From JAVBMP01 sp031552315 (GTDB lineage: Bacteria; Desulfobacterota; Desulfovibrionia; Desulfovibrionales; Desulfovibrionaceae): a stretch of DNA of 11,360 nucleotides. The translations under genes were made by a program, and so were the position numbers. Below are positions 1 through 6,684 of this stretch, in pieces. Numbering within the stretch: position 1 is the first letter of the stretch; each line of letters begins with the position of its first letter. Where the stretch lies: the NCBI GenBank assembly GCA_031552315.1, contig JAVBMP010000059.1:1-11360 (forward strand), given 5' to 3'. Below the pieces are notes generated by a model. It saw only the letters and a program-made list of their open reading frames with translations. It searched no databases and was not told where the DNA came from.

Positions 1-94
1 CGTGCGGAGGGAGTATATTCAAGCATATATGACCTTCGCGCGGGACGAAGCACGACGCAGTAAAAGGGCAAAAAGGCCATTGTCCAATGGCCTC
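1..94 (-). repeat. Left copy of MITE/REP-like repeat (partial, cut by window edge)
   Basis: Positions 1-94 are the reverse complement of 11221-11314, with mismatches only at 84 and 88 (92 of 94 identical). The similarity stops sharply at 94, so this is the end of the element; its other end lies outside the window to the left. The inner tip forms a perfect 9-bp hairpin, 74-82 pairing with 85-93 around a 2-nt turn. A further copy of the tip motif ccaatggcct lies just outside, at 105-114. An open frame (GTG at 2 to 256) runs through the repeat and the following hairpin, but it has no ribosome binding site in view and I do not call it a gene. Confidence 0.85.
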
Positions 95-308
95 GCAATA
101 GCTTCCAATGGCCTGAACATGCCAGCGGCAAAATCTGAATGCGCCGCCATAAACTGTTATGACGGCGCATTCAAAAACAAATTTTCAGGGCAATTTATGA
201 TTGAAATGAGTGAATTGCCAGCAAGGGTTTTTCTTCAACTCCTTGCCGCTAAATAGCCTCAGGCGGGCCTTGCTCACTGCTAAGCGGCTACTTCAAGCGT
301 AAACCATT
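95..308. other. Non-coding stretch downstream of moeA
   Basis: No gene is supported between the left repeat and the end of moeA. The stretch holds one extra copy of the repeat tip motif (105-114), a strong stem-loop at 137-172 (listed separately) and otherwise unremarkable sequence. The frame that is open from 2 to 256 crosses the repeat, the hairpin and this stretch, and its product matches nothing I recognise, so I treat it as chance. Confidence 0.6.
137..172 (-). terminator. Stem-loop, possible terminator of the tupBC-moeA transcript
   Basis: gaatgcgccg (137-146) pairs perfectly with cggcgcattc (163-172). After one mismatch (147/162) the stem continues for 5 bp (148-152 with 157-161) around an ACTG loop. 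Read on the minus strand, in the direction of moeA transcription, the stem is followed by AGATTTTG, which is only a short U tract. It therefore fits a weak intrinsic terminator about 140 nt after the moeA stop, or simply a stable 3' end structure. Confidence 0.5.
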
Positions 309-1646
309 CTAAAACAGGTGCGCCAGCACCTCTTCACCCTTCCGCAAGCCTTCTTTATTCATATCAATCACAATGTAGCCGTCCGCGCGGGCCAGCGTGG
401 TTATAAGGCCGGACTTGCCGAATATGGGCGTGGCCAGGTATCCCGGGTTTTTTGCCCTGCCCGGGCTTCCTGAAGTTTCCGGGCCGCCCGAATTTTCCGG
501 GCCGCCTGAAGTTTCCGGGTTTTTTGCCCTGTCCGGGCCGCCTGAAGTTTCTGCCTCTTCCGCCTGCAATTGCACCATCTGGCAAGTGGTCTGGCCGGGG
601 TTGCCGGGCAGGTTGCAGGCCATGCGGGCGGGCACGGGCAGGCGCGGGGCGCGCAGTAAAAGCCGTTCCGCCAAATTGCCAAGCAGGGTTTCAAACACCA
701 TCAGGGCGGCGGCCGGGTGGCCGGGCAGGCCAACCAGCAAGGTGGCGCTTGCTTCATCATAACCCAGCAAAGTGGGCTTGCCGGGTTTTATGGCCAGGCC
801 GTGAAACAACAGGCCGGGCCGGGCTGTTGCTTCAATTACCGCCCCGGTAAGATCCTTGCGGCCCTGGGAACTGCCGCCGGAAATAATTATCATGTCACTT
901 TGCGCCATGGCGGCCCGCACGGTTTGTTCCATAAGGCCGGCGTCATCGCGCAAAACGTGGGTGCTTACAACCGCGTAGCCGCTGCGTTCCGCCAGCGCCC
1001 GCAAGGCCTCTGTGTTTATGTCGCGTATTTCCCCCGGCCGGGGGGCGGTCTGCGGGGGCACAAGCTCGTCGCCGGTAGAAATTATGGTCAAGCGCAATTT
1101 TTTGCGCAACGGCGCTTCCACCACACCAGCGGCGGCCAGGGCGCCAATTTCTTGCGGGCGCAGGCAGGCCCCGCGCGGCAGCAGCAGAGAACCGGCCCGC
1201 GCGTCCTCGCCTGCTTCCACCATATTCCGTCCGGGGCTTACCGCATCATAAAGGGCCACGGAATCCGGGCCGAAAACTTCGCTGTGTTCCACCATAACCA
1301 TGGCGTCCGCCCCGTCCGGCAGCATGCCGCCCGTGGGCACATAGGCGCATTCCCCGGCCTTTATGGCCTGGGGAAAGGGCTTGCCCATTTCCACCGGGGC
1401 CAGGGCGCATAAAAATACCGGCATGCCCTCGCCCGCCCCGGCGGTATCCGCCGCGACCACGGCGTAACCATCTACGCTGGAACGGCGAAAGGGCGGGATG
1501 TTGCAGGGGGTGTAAATATCTTCAGCCAGCACCCGCCCGGCGGATGCGAAAACCGGCGCAAGCTCGGTTCCAAGGGGCAGCAGCCGCGCGTGGGCGAACA
1601 GCTTTTCCCGCGCTCCTTCAAGGGTTTCAACTTGCAGCAGCTTCAT
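309..1646 (-). CDS. moeA: Molybdopterin molybdenumtransferase (MoeA family)
   Basis: The 445-residue protein is the MoeA-type enzyme that inserts molybdate or tungstate into adenylylated molybdopterin in the cytoplasm, the last general step of Mo/W cofactor synthesis. Visible family motifs are PPFRRSSVDGYA (about 51-62), VPTGGMLPDGADAMVMVE (103-120), STGDEL (190-195), SGGSSQGRKD (256-265), KPGKP (287-291) and GLPGHPAAALM (306-316). The usual length is near 410; the excess is fully explained by a 36-residue repeat insert at 366-401 in the C-terminal domain. The ATG at 1646 has GGAAG 6 nt upstream and lies inside the end of tupC (20-bp overlap), so translation is probably coupled. Being last in a tungstate-uptake operon suggests a role in tungsten cofactor assembly, though metal preference cannot be read from the sequence. 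Confidence 0.95.
   Translation of the reverse strand: MKLLQVETLEGAREKLFAHARLLPLGTELAPVFASAGRVLAEDIYTPCNIPPFRRSSVDGYAVVAADTAGAGEGMPVFLCALAPVEMGKPFPQAIKAGECAYVPTGGMLPDGADAMVMVEHSEVFGPDSVALYDAVSPGRNMVEAGEDARAGSLLLPRGACLRPQEIGALAAAGVVEAPLRKKLRLTIISTGDELVPPQTAPRPGEIRDINTEALRALAERSGYAVVSTHVLRDDAGLMEQTVRAAMAQSDMIIISGGSSQGRKDLTGAVIEATARPGLLFHGLAIKPGKPTLLGYDEASATLLVGLPGHPAAALMVFETLLGNLAERLLLRAPRLPVPARMACNLPGNPGQTTCQMVQLQAEEAETSGGPDRAKNPETSGGPENSGGPETSGSPGRAKNPGYLATPIFGKSGLITTLARADGYIVIDMNKEGLRKGEEVLAHLF
444..551 (-). repeat. 18-bp in-frame tandem repeats inside moeA
   Basis: Six consecutive 18-bp units encode hexapeptides in the order ETSGGP, DRAKNP, ETSGGP, ENSGGP, ETSGSP, GRAKNP (MoeA residues 366-401). 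Two unit types alternate irregularly (E-x-SGxP and x-RAKNP), as if a larger two-unit block had been duplicated and partly lost. Copy-number change would keep the reading frame. The insert is rich in Gly, Pro, Ser and charged residues and is expected to be a flexible loop in the C-terminal domain. Confidence 0.85.
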
Positions 1647-2331
1647 TAAGCACTTCCGTTTTTATTACTTCCTGCCGCAGGTATTGCCGCACCAGGGGGT
1701 TGACGGGGCGCACCAGTATGTCGTCCGCCGGGCCTTCGGTTGCCAGCCTGCCCTGGTGCATGAAAAAAATGTATTCGCAAAGGCGCTGCACATGCGGCAA
1801 CTGGTGGCTTATTACTACCCAGATAATTTTGTCCCGCGTTTTCAGAATCATGTCTTCAAACAGGGCCACGGAATCTATGTCCAGGTCTGTCAGGGCCTCA
1901 TCCGCCACTACCAGTTTCGGTTCAAAAATCATGGCCCGCGCAAGGGCCAGCTTTTGCTGTTCCCCGCTGGAAAGGGTAAGGGCCTTTTGCTTGCTGCGCC
2001 GGGAAAGGCCAATTTTTTCAAGATAAAATTCGCAAATGGCGTTATCCGGTTTTATGCCGCGCACTTTTAACGGGTAGACAAGGTTTTCATACACGCTGGC
2101 GTTCATGAAGTAGGATTTTTGCGGCAGCCAGGTAACGTCCCTTTGGCTTAGCCCGCCATAATCTATGTGGCCGGAATCCGCTTCCAGCACGCCGGAAACA
2201 AGCTTGGCGCAAGTGGTTTTGCCGCAGCCGTTGGGGCCTATAAGCCCATAGATTCCTGGGCCGGAAATTTCCAGCCTTTCCAAAAACAGCTCAAAATCCC
2301 CAAGTTTTTTGCGCAAGTTGCTTATAATCAT
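1627..2331 (-). CDS. tupC: Tungstate ABC transporter ATP-binding protein TupC
   Basis: The 234-residue protein is a single ABC ATPase domain that powers import through TupB at the inner membrane. Motifs in order: Walker A GPNGCGKTT (32-40), Q-loop at Q71 (LPQKS), signature LSSGEQQKLALARA (120-133), Walker B LVVADE (140-145, with the catalytic Glu) and switch His at H176 (VISHQ). No C-terminal TOBE/Mop regulatory domain is present, unlike ModC and like TupC. The ATG overlaps the tupB stop (ATGA) and is preceded by a near-perfect AAGGAGG 4 nt upstream. The assignment to tungstate rests on the neighbouring tupA; the ATPase alone would not define the substrate. Confidence 0.92.
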   Translation of the reverse strand: MIISNLRKKLGDFELFLERLEISGPGIYGLIGPNGCGKTTCAKLVSGVLEADSGHIDYGGLSQRDVTWLPQKSYFMNASVYENLVYPLKVRGIKPDNAICEFYLEKIGLSRRSKQKALTLSSGEQQKLALARAMIFEPKLVVADEALTDLDIDSVALFEDMILKTRDKIIWVVISHQLPHVQRLCEYIFFMHQGRLATEGPADDILVRPVNPLVRQYLRQEVIKTEVLNEAAAS

Positions 2332-2990
2332 CTGGCCTCCTTGCGCAAAAGCCCGGCCATGTACTGCATGATGAAGGAAATGCCCAGCAGCGCAATCCCC
2401 AGGGTAATGGCCTGTTCATATTCCCCCCGGTTGCGCATAAGGGAAATGGCGGTTGTCATGGTGCGGGTTTTGTATTGGATGTTGCCGCCCACAATCATTA
2501 CGGAACCCACTTCGCTTATGGCGCGGCTGAAGCCGGAAATTAGCGCGAAGTACATTTCATTGCTCATTTCGCTTATCAGCAATTTGTGGGTTTGCCAGCG
2601 GCTTGCGCCCATGGTGCGGGCAAAGGCGCGAATGGGCGGGGCCAGGCGGGAAGCGTTGGAATAGGTAAGGCCGGTGATTATGGGCGTAATAATCAGTACC
2701 TGGGCAAACACCATGCCAGGCACGGTAAAAAGCAGTTGTAATGAACCCAGCGGCCCGCGCCGCATAAGCAGCAGATAGGCCACAAGGCCAACCACTACCG
2801 GCGGGGTGCTCATAAGGGTGTAACAAATTTTGACAATCAGCTGTTTGCCGTAAAAATTGCGCTTTTCAAGCAGCAGGCCCAAAGTTATGCCAAGGGCGGC
2901 GGAAATGCCCGTTGAACACAGGGCCATTTTCAGCGTAACCCCTATTATTTCCAGGGTCTCCATATCAAGACGCAAAACACCTTCCAGCAT
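2328..2990 (-). CDS. tupB: Tungstate ABC transporter permease TupB
   Basis: This polytopic inner-membrane permease has about five to six hydrophobic segments and the cytoplasmic coupling (EAA-type) loop, seen as AISEVGSVMIVGGNI in the last third of the protein. That loop sequence is characteristic of the TupB/WtpB/ModB-like group. I chose the ATG at 2990 (220 residues) because GGAG lies 7 nt before it; an in-frame TTG at 3008 would add six residues (MRRSLE) and has no clear ribosome binding site. The stop overlaps the tupC start by 4 bp. It is separated from tupA by about 150 bp that contain a terminator-like stem-loop, so it is probably transcribed by read-through from tupA or from a weak promoter I could not identify. 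Confidence 0.9.
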   Translation of the reverse strand: MLEGVLRLDMETLEIIGVTLKMALCSTGISAALGITLGLLLEKRNFYGKQLIVKICYTLMSTPPVVVGLVAYLLLMRRGPLGSLQLLFTVPGMVFAQVLIITPIITGLTYSNASRLAPPIRAFARTMGASRWQTHKLLISEMSNEMYFALISGFSRAISEVGSVMIVGGNIQYKTRTMTTAISLMRNRGEYEQAITLGIALLGISFIMQYMAGLLRKEAR

Positions 2991-3055
2991 TTCAAGGCTC
3001 CGGCGCAAGCTTAAAGCGTTTCCTGAAAAATTGATCCGCGAACCTTTGCCGCGAA

Positions 3056-3133
3056 AAGATGATAAAACAAAACCGGCCGCCTTCTTTTAAGATTAATTTC
3101 AATGACGAAATGCTCTAAAGAAAACGGCCGGTT
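3056..3133 (-). terminator. Attenuating terminator between tupA and tupB
   Basis: aaccggccg (3071-3079) pairs exactly with cggccggtt (3125-3133), starting 8 nt after the tupA stop. The stem extends, after a 2-nt mismatch, through ttcttt/aaagaa, leaving a loop of roughly 30 nt. On the minus strand the descending arm is followed by TTGTTTTATCATC, a U-rich tail as in intrinsic terminators. Partial termination here would lower tupBC-moeA relative to tupA, an arrangement known for many binding-protein-dependent transporters. It could also act as a 3' stabiliser for the tupA mRNA. Confidence 0.7.
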
Positions 3134-3140
3134 CAAATGG

Positions 3141-3989
3141 CTATTTCACCGGGGCCGCATTGGGTGTAAACAACGCGCCGCCAAATTCCTTCACGCCAAA
3201 TTCGCCAATAAGCTTTTGGGTGGCGGGGCTGATGATCCAGTTCACAAAATCTTCCGCGCCTTTGGCGTTGATTTTGTCGCTCAATTTGGGATTAACAGCT
3301 ATTACACCGTAATAGTTAAGCAATTGCTTGCTTTTTTCACAAATTATTTCCATGTTCAGGCCCTTGGTGGTAAGCCAGGTGGCGCGGTCTGAAAGGGTAT
3401 AGGCCTGAAGTTCATTGGCCATTTGCAGGGTAGCGCCCATGCCCTGGCCGGCGGATGTGTATTTGTCCAGCTTTTTCGGGTCAATGCCCAGTTCCTTCCA
3501 AATGGCTTCTTCCTTCTTGTGTGTGCCGGAAGAATCGCCGCGAGAAACAAAAGGCAGCTTGCCGTCAGCTATTTTTTTAAAGGTGGCCGCAACATCGTCA
3601 TTGTGCGCAATGCCGCCCTTGGGGCCTACCACAACAAAATCGTTGTACATTACGTCATAACGTTTCACACCGGCGCCATCGGCAACCAGCTTTTCCTCGT
3701 CCGCTTTGGCGTGTACCAGCAGTACGTCCGCCTCGCCGTCACGCCCCATTTTCAGGGCCGCGCCGGTGCCCACGGCAATGGTATCCACCGTCCAGCCGGT
3801 TTCTTTGGTGAAAACGGGCAGCAAGTAATTCAGCAGGCCGGAATCTTGCGTGCTGGTAGTGGTGGCAAGAATGATTTTACCCTTGGGGGCCGCCGGGGCC
3901 TTGTCCTCCGCGCCTGTAGCCATGGCGGGGACAAGAAACATGGAAAAAAGCAGGAAAGAAGGCAACAAGGTGCGGAATTTTTTAAACAT
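3141..3989 (-). CDS. tupA: Tungstate-binding periplasmic protein TupA
   Basis: The 282-residue protein is the periplasmic solute-binding component of a Tup tungstate importer. It begins with a Sec signal peptide (MFKKFRTLL, a hydrophobic core to about residue 22, cleavage near AMA or TGA at 24-27). The mature part shows the oxyanion-binding TTTSTQDSGLL (43-53), GTGAAL (75-80) and SRGDSSGTHKKE (149-160), which are hallmark TupA motifs that distinguish it from ModA and WtpA. The ATG is preceded by AAAGGAG with 10 nt spacing. A promoter and operator-like palindromes lie directly upstream and a stem-loop follows the stop, so tupA is likely the most strongly expressed gene of the cluster. Confidence 0.95.
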   Translation of the reverse strand: MFKKFRTLLPSFLLFSMFLVPAMATGAEDKAPAAPKGKIILATTTSTQDSGLLNYLLPVFTKETGWTVDTIAVGTGAALKMGRDGEADVLLVHAKADEEKLVADGAGVKRYDVMYNDFVVVGPKGGIAHNDDVAATFKKIADGKLPFVSRGDSSGTHKKEEAIWKELGIDPKKLDKYTSAGQGMGATLQMANELQAYTLSDRATWLTTKGLNMEIICEKSKQLLNYYGVIAVNPKLSDKINAKGAEDFVNWIISPATQKLIGEFGVKEFGGALFTPNAAPVK

Positions 3990-4038
3990 GACAAAAATGC
4001 TCCTTTTAGAAAGTACAAGGAAAATGCATAGTTATGCC

Positions 4039-4067
4039 TTGCGCAAAAGCATTGCAGCTTTGCGCAA
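4039..4067. promoter_or_regulatory. Twin TTGCGCAA palindromes, putative operator of tupA
   Basis: Two identical 8-bp palindromes TTGCGCAA (4039-4046 and 4060-4067) lie 13 bp apart and together form a larger inverted repeat (TTGCGCAAAAGC / GCTTTGCGCAA). Centre-to-centre distance is 21 bp, about two helical turns. They lie just downstream of the predicted tupA transcription start, a position typical of repressor sites. Tungstate-responsive regulators such as TunR are known for tup loci of sulfate reducers, but I cannot compare this site with that motif, so the regulator is unknown. The same sequence could also form an mRNA hairpin in the leader. Confidence 0.55.
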
Positions 4068-4077
4068 TCTTACGTTT

Positions 4078-4104
4078 ATTATCCGGCGGGGCAAGCAATG
4101 TCAA
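4078..4104 (-). promoter_or_regulatory. Sigma70-like promoter of tupA
   Basis: On the minus strand the -35 box is an exact TTGACA (4104-4099). It is followed after 15 bp by GATAAT (4083-4078, 5 of 6 to consensus), or after 17 bp by the weaker TAATAA. The -35 begins 12 bp after the stop of the ThiF-like gene. Transcription would start near 4071, giving a leader of about 80 nt that contains the twin palindromes and the AGGAG site of tupA. The short spacer is slightly non-ideal. Confidence 0.6.
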
Positions 4105-4115
4105 CCGGGATAAAA

Positions 4116-4811
4116 TTAACCGTTCGCAAGATTAATGACCATATGCTTGTGGGCAAGCAGGTCAATGCGCCATATTTTGTGCCGCAATACCGTGCCCTTG
4201 CCGTTTTCACCCAGGCAGCACTTCAGGGCCTCCGCCACCTGGGCGGCGGCCACAAGGGCCGGAATAAAGGACGGGTTGCCAAGGCGGGCCTCCGCCCCGG
4301 CCCCGGCGTCCGGGTAAAGGCGGGAAAGCGTGTTGTCACCGGGAAAAACCACGCCAACCTGGCCATACCAGCCGCCAATCGCCCCGTGCACCAACACCTT
4401 GCCCAGGCGGGCGCAAACATCTTGCAGCAGCAGCCGGGCCGGGACGTTATCCACCGCGTCCAGCACAATATCCGCTTCTTGCAAGATATTCGCGGCGTTT
4501 TCCTCATTCAGGCGCAGGGCATGGATGCGCAGGCGGCATTCCGGGTTCACTTCCTGAAGGCGCAGCTTCGCGGCATCCGCCTTCAAAAGGCCAAGGGTGG
4601 AGCTTGTGGCAAAAAGCTGGCGGTTCAGGTTGCTTTCTTCCACCCTTTCATCATCCACCAGCACAAGGCGGCCAAAGCCAAGGCGGGCCAGCAATTCCGC
4701 GCAATGTCCGCCAAGGCCGCCCAGGCCCACCACCGCGGCGCAAAGCCCGGCCAGTTTGGCCTGTTCGGCGTCACTTATGCATTCCTTGTTGCGTATGTAG
4801 CGGTCTGACAT
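4116..4811 (-). CDS. ThiF/MoeB/HesA-family E1-like adenylyltransferase lacking the usual cysteines
   Basis: The 231-residue protein has the nucleotide-binding core of E1-like enzymes that adenylate the C-terminus of ubiquitin-like sulfur carriers such as MoaD or ThiS. Seen: VGLGGLGG (28-35), LVDDERVEESNLNRQ (51-65, including the ATP-contacting Asn and Arg) and DAVDN (118-122). Differences from MoeB/ThiF: the zinc CxxC pairs are missing (DNTLSRLY stands where MoeB has a CYRC-type motif, and there is no C-terminal CxxC), and the catalytic cysteine region reads AEARLGNPSFIPAL. It could still adenylate a carrier without forming a persulfide or thioester. The ATG is preceded by AGAGG. It is followed by the tupA promoter, which suggests a role in Mo/W cofactor supply, although no MoaD or ThiS gene lies in this window. 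Confidence 0.85.
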   Translation of the reverse strand: MSDRYIRNKECISDAEQAKLAGLCAAVVGLGGLGGHCAELLARLGFGRLVLVDDERVEESNLNRQLFATSSTLGLLKADAAKLRLQEVNPECRLRIHALRLNEENAANILQEADIVLDAVDNVPARLLLQDVCARLGKVLVHGAIGGWYGQVGVVFPGDNTLSRLYPDAGAGAEARLGNPSFIPALVAAAQVAEALKCCLGENGKGTVLRHKIWRIDLLAHKHMVINLANG

Positions 4812-4898
4812 AAATCCTCTGTTCTTTGCAAGATTGTTATGTTAAAAGCAGGCTGTCGCGCCACACCGCTTTCAACAAACCTGTTACATGGTATTGAT

Positions 4899-5399
4899 AT
4901 GAAAATCAATAAAACCAACGCCGCCCGCCTGCTGGATAAAGCCGGCACAGCCTACAGCCTTGTGCCATACCGCGTGGATGAAAATGACCTGAGCGCCGCG
5001 CACATAGCGCATGAACTGGGTGAAGACGTGAACCGCCTGTTCAAGACCCTGGTGCTGCAAGGCGACCGCAGCGGGCATTTTGTGTGCGTAATCCCCGGCG
5101 GGGCGGAACTTGATATGAAAAAGGCCGCCAGGGCAAGCGGCAACAAAAGTTGCGCCATGCTGCCGCTTAAAGACCTGCTGGCTGTAACCGGATATTTGCG
5201 CGGCGGCTGTTCCCCCGTGGGCATGAAAAAGCCCCTGCCCACCTACATTGACAGCAGCGCGTTGGCTTTTGCCACAATTTACGTAAGCGCCGGGCTGCGC
5301 GGCCTGCAATTTTTGCTTGATCCTCAAGACTTGATAAATATAACCCGCGCGGTATGCGCGGACTTGCTTATGACCGCCCCTGCCGGGGACTTGCTGTGA
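4899..5399 (+). CDS. ybaK: Cys-tRNA(Pro)/Cys-tRNA(Cys) deacylase YbaK/EbsC
   Basis: This single-domain cytoplasmic editing protein hydrolyses Cys-tRNA(Pro) made by mistake by prolyl-tRNA synthetase. Counting from the ATG at 4899 (166 residues), it shows RLFKTLVLQGD (46-56, with the conserved functional Lys at 49), the VIPGGAELDMKKAA stretch (64-77) and the hallmark GGCSPVGMKK (102-111). This start matches the usual 155-165 residue length. An upstream in-frame ATG at 4839 would add 20 residues that look unrelated to the family. No good Shine-Dalgarno is visible before either start. It is divergent from the ThiF-like gene with about 90 bp between them, in which I see no convincing promoter on either strand. 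Confidence 0.93.
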   Translation: MKINKTNAARLLDKAGTAYSLVPYRVDENDLSAAHIAHELGEDVNRLFKTLVLQGDRSGHFVCVIPGGAELDMKKAARASGNKSCAMLPLKDLLAVTGYLRGGCSPVGMKKPLPTYIDSSALAFATIYVSAGLRGLQFLLDPQDLINITRAVCADLLMTAPAGDLL

Positions 5400-5425
5400 A
5401 TTTTGTTGCCTGTTCGCAAAAAAGT

Positions 5426-5454
5426 TGATAATCGGAAAAGTTGTTAAACATAAA
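5426..5454 (+). promoter_or_regulatory. Candidate promoter of the telA operon
   Basis: TTGATA (5426-5431, 5 of 6) and CATAAA (5449-5454, 4 of 6) are separated by 17 bp, about 28 bp before the telA ATG. The region between the ybaK stop and telA is AT-rich compared with its surroundings. A second pair, TTGTTA (5441) and TATAAC (5462), would start transcription on top of the ribosome binding site and is less likely. Confidence 0.45.
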
Positions 5455-5482
5455 CACCAACTATAACTTTTTGGGGATTACC

Positions 5483-6664
5483 ATGACGGAAACTGAAGTA
5501 AGCGCCCTCCCGCCTGTTGAAATAACCGCCCCGGCGGAAGCTCTGCCGCCCGCCCTGCAACAAAAGGCGCAAGACCTTGCCCAAACCATAAAGCTTGACG
5601 ACCCTACCCTTACGGTAACTTACGGCACAGACACCATGAAGGAAATCGCCGGGTTTGCCGACAACCTGCTTGGCCGGGTACGCGCCAAAGACGCCGGCCC
5701 GGTGGGTGACGCCCTTACGGAACTGGTGCTGAAGGTAAAGGGCCTTGACCTTGAAAAACTCAGCAAGGGCGAAAAAAGCTTTTTGGAACGCATCCCCTTC
5801 ATCGGGCAGTTTTTCAACAGCCTTAACCGCCAGCTTACCAGCTTCAAAACCATGACGGATCAGGTGGAAGTTATTTCCCACAAGCTGGAAGAAGCCATGG
5901 TGGGCCTGTTGCGCGACGTTGCCATGCTTGAAGAACTTTACAAGCACAACCAGACTTCACACCAATCCCTTTCCATGTACATTGAAGCGGGCCGCGCCCG
6001 CCTGGCAAAGGCCCGGGATGAGGAACTGCCCAAATTGCAGGAAGAGGCCAAGGCGTCTTCAGATACCCTGGCCGCGCAAAAAGTGCGCGACTTTGCTGAA
6101 AGCATAAACCGCTTTGAACGCCGCCTGCACGACTTGCAGCTTTCACGCACCATAACCTTGCAAACCGCCCCGCAAATACGCCTTATTCAAAGCAACAACC
6201 AGACCCTGGCGGAAAAAATTCAAACCAGCATCCTGGCCACCATTCCTATTTGGAAAAGCCAGATGGTGCTGGCCCTTTCCCTGCACGGGCAAAGAAGCGC
6301 CGCCAAACTTCAGCGCGAAGTGGCCGACACCACTAACCAACTGCTGGAAAAGAACGCCGAAATGCTTGAAAGCGCCACCCTGGAAACCGCGCGGGAAGTT
6401 GAACGGTCTGTGGTGGATATCCAGACCCTGCGCAATGTGCACGGCAAGCTTCTTTCCACCATTGAAGAAACCCTGAGAATTGCTCAGGAAGGCCGCGCCC
6501 AGCGCATTTCTGTGGAAAAGGAACTGGTGGTTATGGAACATGACCTGAAAGACCGCCTTACCGCCCTGGCCGCCCGCAAGGCGGAAGATTCCCTTAACGC
6601 GGCGGAAGGGCAAAAAAGCCTTGAGGCCCCTGAAGACGCGGGCAGCGCAAGCACCGGCGCCTAA
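5483..6664 (+). CDS. telA: TelA-family (toxic anion resistance) protein
   Basis: The 393-residue, mostly helical and acidic cytoplasmic protein belongs to the TelA/KlaA/YaaN family, associated with resistance to tellurite and some cell-envelope stresses; its biochemical activity is not established. Family blocks are plain: GEKSFLERIPFIGQFF (96-111), a long helical region (120-220), TIPIWKSQMVLAL (253-265) and RSVVDIQTLRNVHGKLLSTI (308-327) leading to the EETLRIAQEGR helix. The tail after about 370 is low-complexity (Glu, Ala, Ser, Gly). The ATG at 5483 has GGGG 6 nt upstream; an upstream in-frame TTG at 5441 would add 14 residues with no better signal. The XpaC-like gene follows after 20 bp, the pairing also seen in Bacillus (yaaN-xpaC), so the two products probably act together. 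Confidence 0.93.
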   Translation: MTETEVSALPPVEITAPAEALPPALQQKAQDLAQTIKLDDPTLTVTYGTDTMKEIAGFADNLLGRVRAKDAGPVGDALTELVLKVKGLDLEKLSKGEKSFLERIPFIGQFFNSLNRQLTSFKTMTDQVEVISHKLEEAMVGLLRDVAMLEELYKHNQTSHQSLSMYIEAGRARLAKARDEELPKLQEEAKASSDTLAAQKVRDFAESINRFERRLHDLQLSRTITLQTAPQIRLIQSNNQTLAEKIQTSILATIPIWKSQMVLALSLHGQRSAAKLQREVADTTNQLLEKNAEMLESATLETAREVERSVVDIQTLRNVHGKLLSTIEETLRIAQEGRAQRISVEKELVVMEHDLKDRLTALAARKAEDSLNAAEGQKSLEAPEDAGSASTGA

Positions 6665-6684
6665 AAATAGCGGCTGCGGATAAA

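Noticed and set aside
2..256. 84-codon open frame at the left end
   Set aside because: It runs through the repeat and the 137-172 hairpin, has no visible ribosome binding site, and the corresponding frame in the other copy ends differently. It is best explained by the repeat being free of stops.
245..288. Second terminator (gccgct / agcggc) close to the moeA stop
   Set aside because: Only about 6 bp of pairing with a loop over 30 nt and no U tract on either strand.
444..551. CRISPR-like array
   Set aside because: The 18-bp units are contiguous without spacers and are translated in frame within moeA.
397..762. Open frames opposite moeA around the tandem repeat
   Set aside because: They are antisense shadows of moeA; the moeA frame has clear family motifs on both sides of the repeat.
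3001..3070. Separate promoter for tupB
   Set aside because: No acceptable -35/-10 pair was visible on the minus strand in the short gap after the tupA stem-loop.
3990..4071. Molybdenum-cofactor (Moco) riboswitch upstream of tupA
   Set aside because: The predicted leader is only about 80 nt, and its structure is dominated by the two palindromes, with none of the multi-stem Moco RNA layout that I can see.
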